Assembly (NCBI GenBank): GCA_964596645.1
Contig: CAZQVB010000022.1
Location: forward strand, 1-64,000
Reading direction: 5' to 3'
Length of the DNA: 64,000 bases
DNA from: CAVQEK01 sp964596645
GTDB lineage: Bacteria; Bacteroidota; Bacteroidia; Cytophagales; Cyclobacteriaceae
Of this stretch, positions 25,800 through 33,865 are shown piece by piece. Within the stretch, counting starts at the first letter, position 1, and each line of letters starts with the position of its first letter. The notes below the pieces were generated by a model. It worked only from the letters and a program-made list of their open reading frames with translations, was not told the origin of the DNA and did no database searches. Both the position numbers and the translations under genes were made by a program.

Positions 25800-26390
25800 C
25801 TAGTCTGCCTCCAGATTGAGCGGTGGAAAAAGGGCGGTGGTAGGTTCAAACTCAATGTACACCACTTCAAAGCCCAGGTTTTTCAACAGGCTTTCCATCA
25901 GCAGGCGTGTCTTTGCCTGCGTGGCTTCCACTATGCCGGTGTATGCCAGATTGTTGCGAATGTCGAGCTCCGCCCTTCTATAGAATTCCTCATAATCGAG
26001 CACATCGAACCGGTTGATCCAAGAATCGCTCAGGATGGTGCTGTCTACCACAAACCGCTGAAAAGGGTATTGGAAGTCGATGACCTCTACCGGTGGCAGA
26101 CGCAGGCTGATCTCCTTGCCATCAATATCCACATCTTCTTTGCGTAGTCGTTGCAGGTCGATGCCGGTTTTTACCGTGGCCTCAGTATAGGCTACGAAGT
26201 TGGCCTCATTCAGGCGTATGAGCCCCAATATACTTTTTGTCTTGGTGCCCACCACCGTTTTGTCAATGATCGTTTCCGTTGTGGCGAGCTTGGCCACGGA
26301 TTTTATCTTGCTGATCACAAAGGGGCGGTCGGGTTTTTTGCATCCTGCGAGTAACCAAACACAGAGTAAAATGGCGAAGTATTTATTCAT
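25800..26390 (-). CDS. DUF4230 domain lipoprotein
   Basis: This 196-residue protein has a lipoprotein signal (MNKYFAILLCVWLLAGC, lipobox LAGC, Cys17) and a DUF4230 domain: VISKIKSVAKLATTETIIDK, then ATVKTGIDLQRLRKEDVDID and ISLRLPPVEVI, and a C-terminal helix (RAELDIRNNLAYTGIVEATQ) like the family's. DUF4230 proteins are envelope proteins of unknown function. The start at 26390 is fixed by the signal peptide; the open frame extends to 26468. It lies 4 bases after the four-helix membrane protein gene and 3 bases before the next DUF4230-like gene. Confidence 0.88.
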   Translation of the reverse strand: MNKYFAILLCVWLLAGCKKPDRPFVISKIKSVAKLATTETIIDKTVVGTKTKSILGLIRLNEANFVAYTEATVKTGIDLQRLRKEDVDIDGKEISLRLPPVEVIDFQYPFQRFVVDSTILSDSWINRFDVLDYEEFYRRAELDIRNNLAYTGIVEATQAKTRLLMESLLKNLGFEVVYIEFEPTTALFPPLNLEAD

Positions 26391-26394
26391 ACCC

Positions 26395-27132
26395 TTAAGC
26401 CTTGGCGTCTGCATTGTGAAAATCTCCTTCTTCGTTGGCCACATCGCCCCCATCCCGCGGCTCATCATTCAGTCTTTCTCGCAGTTTGTTTACTTCACCT
26501 GGCTGTGCAGGCGGTGGCATCACCGGCTTCGCCTCTTGCACTGCTGACCGGGCTTCATTGTGCATTGGCAATACTCTGCTTCCCTTGAGGCTCTCAAGCG
26601 ATTTGTTGCCGAAGTAAAAGGCGATCATCATCAGGAAGGCAGTTTTGAAAAAGTCGAAGGCATCGATGAAAACCTCATTGGGTGGCCAGGTGCTCTGGCG
26701 GCCAAGAGAAGCCACCAGCATGGCGAGCGCACCCACCGCCAGGCTCAGCGCAAGTGTGCCGCGCACGGTGCCCTCCGGCAGCCCCAGCGTATGCTCGTGG
26801 TTGGGGTTGTGCATGCGCTCGTCCACCTTTTCGCCGCGCGCTTTTTTCAATCTTATCTCCGCCCAGTCTTCATTGGTGAGCCCCAGATTGATGTTGTGGA
26901 AATACACCGACCACGTGTAGTAGCCCACCAGTATACCCAGCCATATCAACACCATGTCGATGGCCACCACATTGTATATGTGGGCCATGTCGCGGGAGAG
27001 CTTCATGCTGATGTAAATGATCAGCAATAAGATCAGCAGCTCTGTCATGCCAATGAGGCCCAGCAAAAGCCAGTTGAGCCTTTTGGTATTTTTCCGGCAT
27101 GCTGTAAGTCGATGTTGCAGGTCGTCAGTCAT
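26395..27132 (-). CDS. Four-helix membrane protein with LPEGTVRG motif
   Basis: This 245-residue protein has predicted membrane helices at about 20-43, 55-78, 125-144 and 161-176, with a charged loop between helices 2 and 3 (DWAEIRLKKARGEKVDE) and a hydrophilic, proline-rich C-terminal tail (about 190-245). The motif LPEGTVRG at 118-125 immediately before helix 3 resembles the PxGSVR-type segment seen in some small membrane proteins near phage-like or secretion genes; I do not recognise a named family. Its place between a DUF5675 protein and two DUF4230 proteins, with 2- and 4-base gaps, suggests it is a membrane partner of the cell-wall enzymes upstream. It could act as a pore or a scaffold; this is inference. 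Confidence 0.75.
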   Translation of the reverse strand: MTDDLQHRLTACRKNTKRLNWLLLGLIGMTELLILLLIIYISMKLSRDMAHIYNVVAIDMVLIWLGILVGYYTWSVYFHNINLGLTNEDWAEIRLKKARGEKVDERMHNPNHEHTLGLPEGTVRGTLALSLAVGALAMLVASLGRQSTWPPNEVFIDAFDFFKTAFLMMIAFYFGNKSLESLKGSRVLPMHNEARSAVQEAKPVMPPPAQPGEVNKLRERLNDEPRDGGDVANEEGDFHNADAKA

Positions 27133-27134
27133 AG

Positions 27135-27875
27135 TTATGCGGTTAATGCGTTTACCCAGGCTTCGTCGTGTATGATCAGCTGCACGGGCGTGCCATTGAG
27201 CAATGCCTGAGATAAATAGGTGTACAATCGTTTGTAGGTTGTGCGGGAATTACTGAGAAAAGTGCTTTTTGCTGACATACTCAGGCTGTCGGACACCAAC
27301 AGGCAGCCGGCGGTATGCGTGTGATCCCCGCCGCTGTGAATATAAACGCCTTGAAAATTGGGCACAGCTTTGATCTCGATATGGTAGGTGAACCAATCGG
27401 AGAAGTTGTTCCGGTATTTCAAGGTGAGTGGCGTGTCGGCACGATTAAAATCCAATGTGTATATGCCGGCAGGTATGCGTGTGTGGCCGGCTATCTTTTC
27501 ATCGCGGTGGGTATCTTCCAGGGTGTAGCAGTAATACTGGCCGTTGAGATACATCAGCCCAACCGTGGTCTGGCCGTCATCGCTATATCGCAGTACGCTG
27601 AGTGTAATGCCTTCAAAATCGGGCGGCACGGGCTGGACCGCACGGGCTGCAGCTGGCGGCTTCTCACGTACCGAAGCCGCTGTTGGTTGGGCCTCCGCCA
27701 TATCATCTGGCTTGCCGCGCAGATAATCTACCGCATTTTTCACCACCTGAACAATAAGCCCCGCAAGGCCCACCAGCCAAAGCCAAACTTCGCTGAGTAC
27801 ATCCGGCCGTTGGGCAAAAAAGATGACGGCAAAAGTGACCAGCCCTATCAGTACTAATATGACAAACTTGTTCAT
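27135..27875 (-). CDS. DUF5675 family protein with N-terminal membrane helices
   Basis: This 246-residue protein has two N-terminal helices (about 3-20 and 29-47), a proline/alanine-rich linker (60-85), and a DUF5675 domain (88-240) with ITLSVLRYSDDGQTTVGLMY, YCYTLED, KIAGHTRIPAGIYTLDF and YIHSGGDHTHTAGCLLVSD. The last segment, H180 followed by T-x-G-C with Cys191, looks like the His and Cys motif of L,D-transpeptidase-type catalytic domains. DUF5675 is often found with phage-like lysis or contractile-injection genes and is thought to be a cell-wall enzyme; activity is unproved. It overlaps the amidase gene by 4 bases (ATGA) and precedes the next gene by 2 bases. Confidence 0.88.
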   Translation of the reverse strand: MNKFVILVLIGLVTFAVIFFAQRPDVLSEVWLWLVGLAGLIVQVVKNAVDYLRGKPDDMAEAQPTAASVREKPPAAARAVQPVPPDFEGITLSVLRYSDDGQTTVGLMYLNGQYYCYTLEDTHRDEKIAGHTRIPAGIYTLDFNRADTPLTLKYRNNFSDWFTYHIEIKAVPNFQGVYIHSGGDHTHTAGCLLVSDSLSMSAKSTFLSNSRTTYKRLYTYLSQALLNGTPVQLIIHDEAWVNALTA

Positions 27876-28735
27876 GACAGCGCTTCGGGTGAAATATAGT
27901 CTTTGCTCACCCAGCCTTCCAGCTGTGTGCGCACACGGTACCAGCCATTGTGCTCATCCATGATCTCCACAGCCGTATTGTACGGCAGCGGCAATGCCAC
28001 TTTTCCATAGGCTTGCCCTGCACCACTCCGTATGTTCAATAAATTGGCCGCCACCCAGCCGGTTGTAAGGTTGCCCACCACTGCCTGCGGTGCATCGGAT
28101 CGGTCAGAAAAAATTTTATTTCTTAGCTCCTCGATGGGAAAGGCAGGTCCGGGATCCTGTTTGCGCTCGGGCGATATCTGGTCGTGCCCCAGTATTTCCT
28201 TTATGTCATAGGCCTCGGCCAACAGCAGACAGATCTCGTGGACCGCCACTATTTGCGCATCGGTGTATTGGTGCCAATACTGATAGATCACTTTTGGATT
28301 GAAATGCCGGGCCTGTATCACCTCATCTTCGCTGAGCGTATAGCCGCGTGCCAGCAATAGTGGCCGGGAATAGGTGCCGTCGGGGTAGCGGAGTAGCCAG
28401 CCGGTATTATCGATCTCTATGCCCACCGCCAGGCTGTTGTACCCGCTGCGGCCACCGTAGCTGCTCTTGCCCGCATGCCAGGTGCGGTGATCAAAAGGCG
28501 CTAGTTGTTTCACCTGACCCTCTTTGCCTATCACCAAGTGTGCGGAGGCATTGCCGCCTTTGGCATTGCGGGTAGTAAGCACCTTTATCGCATCGTCGTA
28601 GCTGGTCATGGCGGTGTAGTGTATCACTATGGCATCGGGAAGACCGGCTGTAGTGCGAAATGGCGGGGGATAATAATTGGGCGTCTGCTTAAAACTGACA
28701 TTGCTGCCGCGCAGAAGGTGGTCTGCAATCTTCAT
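27872..28735 (-). CDS. N-acetylmuramoyl-L-alanine amidase with C-terminal SH3 domain
   Basis: This 287-residue protein has an Amidase_2 (PGRP-like) domain: AIVIHYTAM with zinc ligand His39, VGIEIDN with the catalytic Glu position, and GHDQISPERKQDPGPAFP with His184 and Asp194. It then has a bacterial SH3 domain (about 221-287, NLLNIRSGAG...GKVALPLPYNTAVEIM...GWYRVR...GWVSKDYI) that binds cell wall. It cleaves the bond between N-acetylmuramate and L-alanine. There is no signal peptide, as in phage endolysins, although a membrane-rich gene follows at once, so release might need a helper. The start at 28735 is preferred (open frame to 28759 adds eight residues). First gene of a five-gene operon. 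Confidence 0.93.
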   Translation of the reverse strand: MKIADHLLRGSNVSFKQTPNYYPPPFRTTAGLPDAIVIHYTAMTSYDDAIKVLTTRNAKGGNASAHLVIGKEGQVKQLAPFDHRTWHAGKSSYGGRSGYNSLAVGIEIDNTGWLLRYPDGTYSRPLLLARGYTLSEDEVIQARHFNPKVIYQYWHQYTDAQIVAVHEICLLLAEAYDIKEILGHDQISPERKQDPGPAFPIEELRNKIFSDRSDAPQAVVGNLTTGWVAANLLNIRSGAGQAYGKVALPLPYNTAVEIMDEHNGWYRVRTQLEGWVSKDYISPEALS

Positions 28736-28931
28736 TGTACGGGTGGTTAGGTAGGCCAATCGTTGAATATAGTAAAAAGTATGTCAGCCAGGCCGCGCCA
28801 ACGCCAATTATTGATGCTGCCATTTACCGCGTTGCTTCTCCACAGTGCCACGAAGTGCGGCTGCATTAGCAGTGAATCGTTCTTAGATAAATGCTTCATT
28901 TATTTATCTTTAACCTGTAAAATATGAAGTG

Positions 28932-29927
28932 ATGCTAAAAGAACTAAAGGTAATCTTGTCCATACTGGGTGCATTGGTTGTACTGGTTTTTATGCTTTTC
29001 CTGGTCAATCAGGTGCTTACTTTTTACCACAATCTGCAGGCGGTTGATTCACTACTGGCCGTGGTAGTCACCGTGCTGCTGACGGCGGTTTTGCTTGGCC
29101 TGCTCATAGCGCCAGTGTTGATCTATGTGCGGCTGCCAGCTTCCATGCCCTTCCCCGATCATCCTGCCGACCTGGAAGCCTATCATTTTGCTTTGCGCAA
29201 CCGGCTTCGAAGCAATCCTACCGTTCGGGAACTGCAGCTCGACCCGCACAACCCGGAGGACTACCTTCTTATTCAAAAATCATTGTGCGACAAGGCCAAT
29301 CGCGTGATCAACGAGTCGGCCACAGCCGTTTTTCTCTCTACCGCCATTTCGCAAAATGGTAAGCTCGACGCATTTACTGTACTGGCTGCCCAAATACGGC
29401 TCATCTGGAAAGTGGCCCACATCTACTGGCAAAGGCCTTCTATGAAAAATATATGGCAGTTGTATACACATGTGGCAGTGAATAGCATGGCGGCAGTGGG
29501 CATAGAGCAGCTCGATTTGTCGCGGCAGATAGAGCCTGTGATCAGCGCTTTGCTGAAAAGCCCTGCCCGAACCATACCCATCGTAGGCGATGCGGCGCAC
29601 ATCGTCACCGACAGCATTTTGGAAGGCTCCATCAATGCTTTTCTCACCTTGCGCGTGGGCGTACTTACACGCAACTACTGCCTGCCCGACCAGCTCACCC
29701 TGCGCGATATCCGGCGCAATTCCTTCATCGAAGCGTCGGGGCTGCTTTCGCGGCTGGTCATCGTTTCGTCTAGTAAGGTGATAGAGAGCCTGTTAAAAGC
29801 CGGGCGCAATATGGGTTTACGCACGCTGAAGTCAGGCTACGGCAAGGTGGGTACTGCCGTGAAAAAAGGTGCGACCGGTTTCACCTCCATGTTCGAAAAA
29901 CGACCGAGGCCGGGAGAAGTGAAATGA
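28932..29927 (+). CDS. DUF697 family membrane protein
   Basis: This 331-residue protein has two N-terminal helices (about 8-31 and 40-65) and a DUF697 domain (about 110-265), with ANRVINESATAVFLSTAISQ, FTVLAAQIRLIWKVAHIYWQ and a glycine-rich helix pair (TIPIVGDAAHIVTDSILEGS) typical of the YcjF/DUF697 group. Many DUF697 proteins are fused to, or encoded beside, a dynamin-like or Era-like GTPase; here there is no GTPase domain and no GTPase gene next door. The ATG at 28932 is chosen over a GTG one codon earlier. The gene is divergent from the amidase operon, with 196 bases between the two start codons, so a shared regulatory region is possible. Confidence 0.85.
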   Translation: MLKELKVILSILGALVVLVFMLFLVNQVLTFYHNLQAVDSLLAVVVTVLLTAVLLGLLIAPVLIYVRLPASMPFPDHPADLEAYHFALRNRLRSNPTVRELQLDPHNPEDYLLIQKSLCDKANRVINESATAVFLSTAISQNGKLDAFTVLAAQIRLIWKVAHIYWQRPSMKNIWQLYTHVAVNSMAAVGIEQLDLSRQIEPVISALLKSPARTIPIVGDAAHIVTDSILEGSINAFLTLRVGVLTRNYCLPDQLTLRDIRRNSFIEASGLLSRLVIVSSSKVIESLLKAGRNMGLRTLKSGYGKVGTAVKKGATGFTSMFEKRPRPGEVK

Positions 29928-29972
29928 TGAAAGTCATATAAAATGATGCTAACCCAGTTGCTTTGGAGCCTG

Positions 29973-30664
29973 CTAAAAAGCAAAACCAATGCGCATGCCC
30001 AAATCCGGTGAAGCCTGTACCCGATCGCTCATATTCACTGTAAAGCCTGTGTTGTTATCAAACCGATGCACATCCATGGCATTTACCGGTTCTTCATTGC
30101 TGCTGTACTGAATAAAGCGCACGGCATAGCCCAGGTTCAACTCCAACACCACATGCCGGGCCAGCACCACCATCGCTCCCATCTTCATGCGCGGCCCAAA
30201 CTCATTGAGCCGGTGATGCAGGGTGTGCAATCGATAATAAGTGCTGCTGCCAGCCCCAATCAAATATACCCGATCAGATGACACATTGGCACGCGTGTAG
30301 TAAAGGCCACCTGCCACATACACCAGTATTCTTTCGGGAGATGGATCGGATTCGCCTGCAAAATAGTACCTGTAGTCAACACCCAATCGTACACCTCCTT
30401 TATCATAGTCGTCGCGCGATTCTATACTCGGGCGGCGAATGATCACTCCAACATCGGCTTCCAGTGAGGCGCTGCGGTTCAGCCTGTGCTCATACTCAAA
30501 CTGCAGTGAAGGGTAGTAATACGNNNNNNNNNNTAAATAAAATTCCATTTCAGCGCATGTGCAGGTATGCCTCCTACCTGAGTACTGTCTTGCGCCTGCA
30601 CAAGTGGCGTGGTAGCCAAAAACAAGACCCCACAAAGCAGGTGTGTTATCCGGGCTATGGTCAT
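29973..30664 (-). CDS. Outer-membrane beta-barrel protein, interrupted by an assembly gap
   Basis: The gene starts at 30664 with a signal peptide (MTIARITHLLCGVLFL...LVQAQ) and ends at 29973; it reads through 10 N at 30524-30533. Before the gap the frame gives GIPAHALKWNFI; after the gap it gives YYYPSLQFEYEHRLN, SLEADVGVIIRRPS, RLGVDYRYYFAG, VYVAGGLYYTRAN, MVVLARHVVLELNLGYAVRF and a final GMRIGFAF, a pattern of alternating strands typical of small barrels such as DUF3575. The frames on the two sides of the gap differ, but because ten N are a placeholder this is an assembly artefact rather than proof of a frameshift. The start overlaps the stop of the upstream lipoprotein gene (ATGA, 30661-30664), so it is coupled to it. 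Function unknown. Confidence 0.8.
30524..30533. other. Assembly gap (10 N)
   Basis: Ten undetermined bases lie inside the outer-membrane barrel gene; the true length of the missing stretch is unknown, and the frame changes across it. Confidence 0.99.
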
Positions 30665-31407
30665 TGCACCTGTATTTTGCTGAGCAGACGCAGCGTGTCG
30701 ATGTCGCTGTAGTCGTACTGAAAAATGCCATCTTGCCCGGTGAGGATGAGCCTGCCGCTATGGGGTATCACGTCGTAGGCATGCCATTGCGTGTAGCGGT
30801 CTATCAGTTTCAGGTCATCGGCCTGGGTAGCATCATACACGGACAGGCCGCTTTGGCCATTGCACACAAACAACCACCGCCCATCTATGCCCAGGCCGTA
30901 GGGAGATGGCGTGGGATATACTTCTACTAACTCAGGAGTGGTGAGGTCGGATATGTCGATCACCTCCAGGCGATCTTCCACATTGCCGCGGCAGGTCGAT
31001 CCTTTTCTCAACGTGACATACGCATAGTCGCCTTGTGCTACCACCGGGTCGCAGGCCTCTATGTGGTTGTACCGCGATACCAGCTTGGGTTGCGCAAAGT
31101 CGGCTACATTAAAAATGTACATCGCTTCCGGTGCACCCACCAGCAGATACCCGCCAAATGGAAACAAGGTCTCTGGCGCCGTGCCTGCTTGAAAGACATT
31201 GATTAGTTCAAGTGAACCATCAGAACCCACGTCATATCGCTCTATTCCTCTGGGAGTTATGGTAAACAAATCACCACTGACGGTGGTGAAACGCGCCATG
31301 CTGCCGCCCGTGCCAGAGCTGCTGAAATTGAATTCGCTTTGGCTGTTGTCATCACAGCTCACCAAAAGGCCGGTGGCGAAAAGTATCGATAGAAAGAATC
31401 TGTTCAT
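30661..31407 (-). CDS. LVIVD-repeat lipoprotein
   Basis: This 248-residue lipoprotein has a signal sequence MNRFFLSILFATGLLVSC (lipobox LVSC). Its body carries LVIVD-type beta-propeller repeats: MYIFNVADFAQPKLVSRY, LEVIDISDLTTPELVEVY and LSVYDATQADDLKLIDRY, each pairing a short strand with a 'P.LV..Y' turn. LVIVD proteins are surface or periplasmic propellers of unknown function in Bacteroidota. The ATG at 31407 shares one base with the stop of the gene before it (TGATG), and its own stop overlaps the next gene, so the three genes form a translationally coupled cassette. A longer start (31419) would precede the signal peptide by four residues. Confidence 0.9.
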   Translation of the reverse strand: MNRFFLSILFATGLLVSCDDNSQSEFNFSSSGTGGSMARFTTVSGDLFTITPRGIERYDVGSDGSLELINVFQAGTAPETLFPFGGYLLVGAPEAMYIFNVADFAQPKLVSRYNHIEACDPVVAQGDYAYVTLRKGSTCRGNVEDRLEVIDISDLTTPELVEVYPTPSPYGLGIDGRWLFVCNGQSGLSVYDATQADDLKLIDRYTQWHAYDVIPHSGRLILTGQDGIFQYDYSDIDTLRLLSKIQVQ

Positions 31408-31964
31408 CAGAAGTAGCATTTAGGATTTTCTATGGTGGTAAAGCGCCAGCCGATCACCTGCCCTTTTTCCGGCTCTACGCATTCAAAATAATAGCCCCGT
31501 TCCGGCGGCACGTCAACACTCCACACATCCTGTATCCTGCTTACCTCTTGCACGTCATTTTGGTCGGTGATGCGCAGGCCGACCAGGTCGGCGCGGTGAT
31601 TGACGTATAGCACGTCTTGCACCACCGACATTTCGGTGTTTCCTGCTAAGGCCAGAAAACCCAGTGGCTGTGGCGACTCAGGGTTGCTGTTGTTGTATAA
31701 GTGAATGCCCTCACCGACCTCATTGATCAGCAAATAGTGTCTGTAAGAATATATCTTCCCTACTTCTTTCGGAGTGCGGGCAGCCTCTATCTGTGTGAGT
31801 TCGTTGAGGGTGCCATAAATGGGCTGATAGCCCTGCTGTGCACCTTCGGGAAATTGCGGTGGCTGCTCTGCATCCCACCAACAGCCGGTGAGAAAGCCAG
31901 GCAAGGCCAGGAAAAAAAGTAAGTGCAGGAGTGACCGGGGGTTGGCAATAGTTGCTCTTGTCAT
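31407..31964 (-). CDS. LVIVD-like lipoprotein (first gene of the cassette)
   Basis: This 185-residue lipoprotein has signal peptide MTRATIANPRSLLHLLFFLALPGFLTGC (written here in parts: MTRATIANPRSLLH, LLFFLALPGFLTGC; lipobox LTGC). The mature part holds propeller-like segments: VGKIYSYRHYLLINEVGEGI, HLYNNSNPESPQPLGFLALA and LYVNHRADLVGLRITD, a LVIVD-type architecture with fewer blades than its neighbour. It is the first gene of a coupled operon with the LVIVD lipoprotein (30661) and the outer-membrane barrel (29973), which suggests a surface complex. Start 31964 is set by the signal peptide rather than 31997. Confidence 0.82.
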   Translation of the reverse strand: MTRATIANPRSLLHLLFFLALPGFLTGCWWDAEQPPQFPEGAQQGYQPIYGTLNELTQIEAARTPKEVGKIYSYRHYLLINEVGEGIHLYNNSNPESPQPLGFLALAGNTEMSVVQDVLYVNHRADLVGLRITDQNDVQEVSRIQDVWSVDVPPERGYYFECVEPEKGQVIGWRFTTIENPKCYF

Positions 31965-32169
31965 GTGTGCGGAATTGGTATGTAGTATGGATTCCAATTC
32001 AGCCTTTAGGGTTGTAAGGCCATCAGAAATATTTATGAAAAACCCATGGCCTTATTCACTGCTGGATATGCGCACGCGCACCTTTGCTGTTTTGCTTCCT
32101 ACCTTTCACATTTTTTGCTAACCTTGCCCTGCATTACCAGTTAATGAAGCATTTGGTAGGTATTTTTTC

Positions 32170-33864
32170 ATGATATATCAGCGAATAGTAGAAACAGTAG
32201 AAATATGCCATCGCCACGATGTGCGCCACGTGATCGTTTCTCCCGGCTCCAGATCGGCCCCACTGGTGCTGGCTTTTGCGCGCAGTAAGCTATTTGAAAT
32301 CATTGTAGTACCCGATGAACGCGCGGCTGCATTTATAGCGCTTGGCGTGGCTCAGGCTACGCAGCTGCCAGTGGTGGTCGTTTGCACATCGGGGTCGGCC
32401 GGGCTCAACTTGTCGCCGGCCATTGCAGAAGCGTTTTATCAACACGTGCCGCTGTTGGTATTTACGGCCGATCGGCCACCGGAGTGGATAGACCAGCGTG
32501 ACGGCCAAACGTTGCGCCAAAACCACCTGCATCAGAGTTTTGTAAAAATGGAAGCTGTTTTCCCGGAAGAGGCTGTGGAGCAAGATCAAAAATGGCATGC
32601 GCAGCGCCTGATCAATGAAGCCATCAACACCGCCACAAAGCAGCCAGCCGGGCCCGTACACATTAATTTTCCCTTTCGCGAACCGCTCTACCCCGATGTT
32701 GTGCAGAGCGATGCCACCACTGGTGCCGTAAAAATAATAGCGCAAAAGCAGCACATGCCGATCGACCTGCGCGCCTTAAGCAACTCAATTCTGCCTGAGA
32801 TAACGCAGTACAGGAAAATTGTGATATTGGTAGGACAAACCGGTTACGACAGTCATCTGCACCGTCTGCTGCGTGAACTATCGATAAAAAACCATATTCC
32901 CGTCGTTGGTGATGTGCTCTCCAACCTGTACGATGTGCAGGAGGCAATTGTGCACGCCGACACATTTCTCATAAACAAAGATGATGCATTCTGTCGCGCG
33001 CTGCAGCCCGACCTGTTGATCTCCATGGGCAGGTCCATCATCTCCAAAAATCTGAAATTGTACCTGCGCCGTTACCAACCGGCCGCCCACTGGCATGTGT
33101 CGGAGGGCGGAGAGCAGATCGATACCTTTCAAACCCTCACCCGCAGTTACAGCCTGTCCCCTGCTGTATTCGCCGAGGCACTTTGTCAGATGGAAAACAT
33201 GCAATCTGATGAAGGTTTCGCGCGGTTGTGGCGAGCGCGGGAGCTGGATGCGGCGAAGAAAACAACGGAAATTTTAAGCCAAAGTCCATTTGGTGAGTTT
33301 CGTGCAGTACAGCGCATACTGCAACATCTTCCTGCTCGCAGTTGCCTGCACCTGGCCAACAGTATGCCGGTGCGCTATGCCAACTTCTGCACCGTACCGG
33401 CAGGCAGGCACGTGGAAGTATGGTGCAACCGTGGCACCAGCGGCATCGATGGCTGCACAAGCACTGCCGTAGGAGCCGCGCTGGCCGACGATCGCCTGCA
33501 CGTGTTGATCACCGGCGATATGGCCTTTTTTTATGATCGCAACGCGCTGTGGCTCAGCAAACTGCCTGCTAACCTGCGCATCATTGTGCTCAATAATTTT
33601 GGTGGCGGCATATTTCGCATCATCAACAAACCAGAACAGCTACCAGAACTGGAAACCCTCTTTGAAGCCCGGCATACGCTTACGGCCGAGTTGACGGCAC
33701 GCGACTACCATATAGACTATTGCGCATGCCGCGATGGGCAGGCACTTGAAAACATTCTGCCTGAATTTTTTATTGGACAAGGCCCCAAGCTTCTTGAGGT
33801 GTTTAGCGAAAGCAAAAAAAACAAAAGCATATTCGAATATTTCAAATCTCAAATCATACGCTGA
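32170..33864 (+). CDS. menD: 2-succinyl-5-enolpyruvyl-6-hydroxy-3-cyclohexene-1-carboxylate synthase
   Basis: This 564-residue thiamine-diphosphate enzyme catalyses the addition of 2-oxoglutarate-derived succinic semialdehyde to isochorismate in menaquinone synthesis. Diagnostic motifs are SPGSRSAPLVLAFA at residues 20-33, the catalytic-loop DERAAAFIALGVAQAT, the central TADRPPEWIDQRDGQTL and the C-terminal ThDP-binding GTSGIDGCTSTAVGAAL and GDMAFFYDRNALW. Length and order are normal. It is followed by menB after one base and by menE shortly after, so the three form an operon; menF and menC, the other early steps, are not in the window. A weak TAACCTTG box (32119-32126) is the only promoter-like element seen upstream. 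Confidence 0.97.
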   Translation: MIYQRIVETVEICHRHDVRHVIVSPGSRSAPLVLAFARSKLFEIIVVPDERAAAFIALGVAQATQLPVVVVCTSGSAGLNLSPAIAEAFYQHVPLLVFTADRPPEWIDQRDGQTLRQNHLHQSFVKMEAVFPEEAVEQDQKWHAQRLINEAINTATKQPAGPVHINFPFREPLYPDVVQSDATTGAVKIIAQKQHMPIDLRALSNSILPEITQYRKIVILVGQTGYDSHLHRLLRELSIKNHIPVVGDVLSNLYDVQEAIVHADTFLINKDDAFCRALQPDLLISMGRSIISKNLKLYLRRYQPAAHWHVSEGGEQIDTFQTLTRSYSLSPAVFAEALCQMENMQSDEGFARLWRARELDAAKKTTEILSQSPFGEFRAVQRILQHLPARSCLHLANSMPVRYANFCTVPAGRHVEVWCNRGTSGIDGCTSTAVGAALADDRLHVLITGDMAFFYDRNALWLSKLPANLRIIVLNNFGGGIFRIINKPEQLPELETLFEARHTLTAELTARDYHIDYCACRDGQALENILPEFFIGQGPKLLEVFSESKKNKSIFEYFKSQIIR

Positions 33865-33865
33865 C

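Noticed and set aside
24219..28735. Amidase operon as a prophage remnant
   Set aside because: No integrase, tail, capsid, terminase or attachment repeats were seen, and it carries lipoprotein and DUF4230 genes.
30524..30533. Frameshifted or broken outer-membrane barrel gene
   Set aside because: The frame change falls exactly at ten placeholder N bases, so a genuine pseudogene cannot be claimed.
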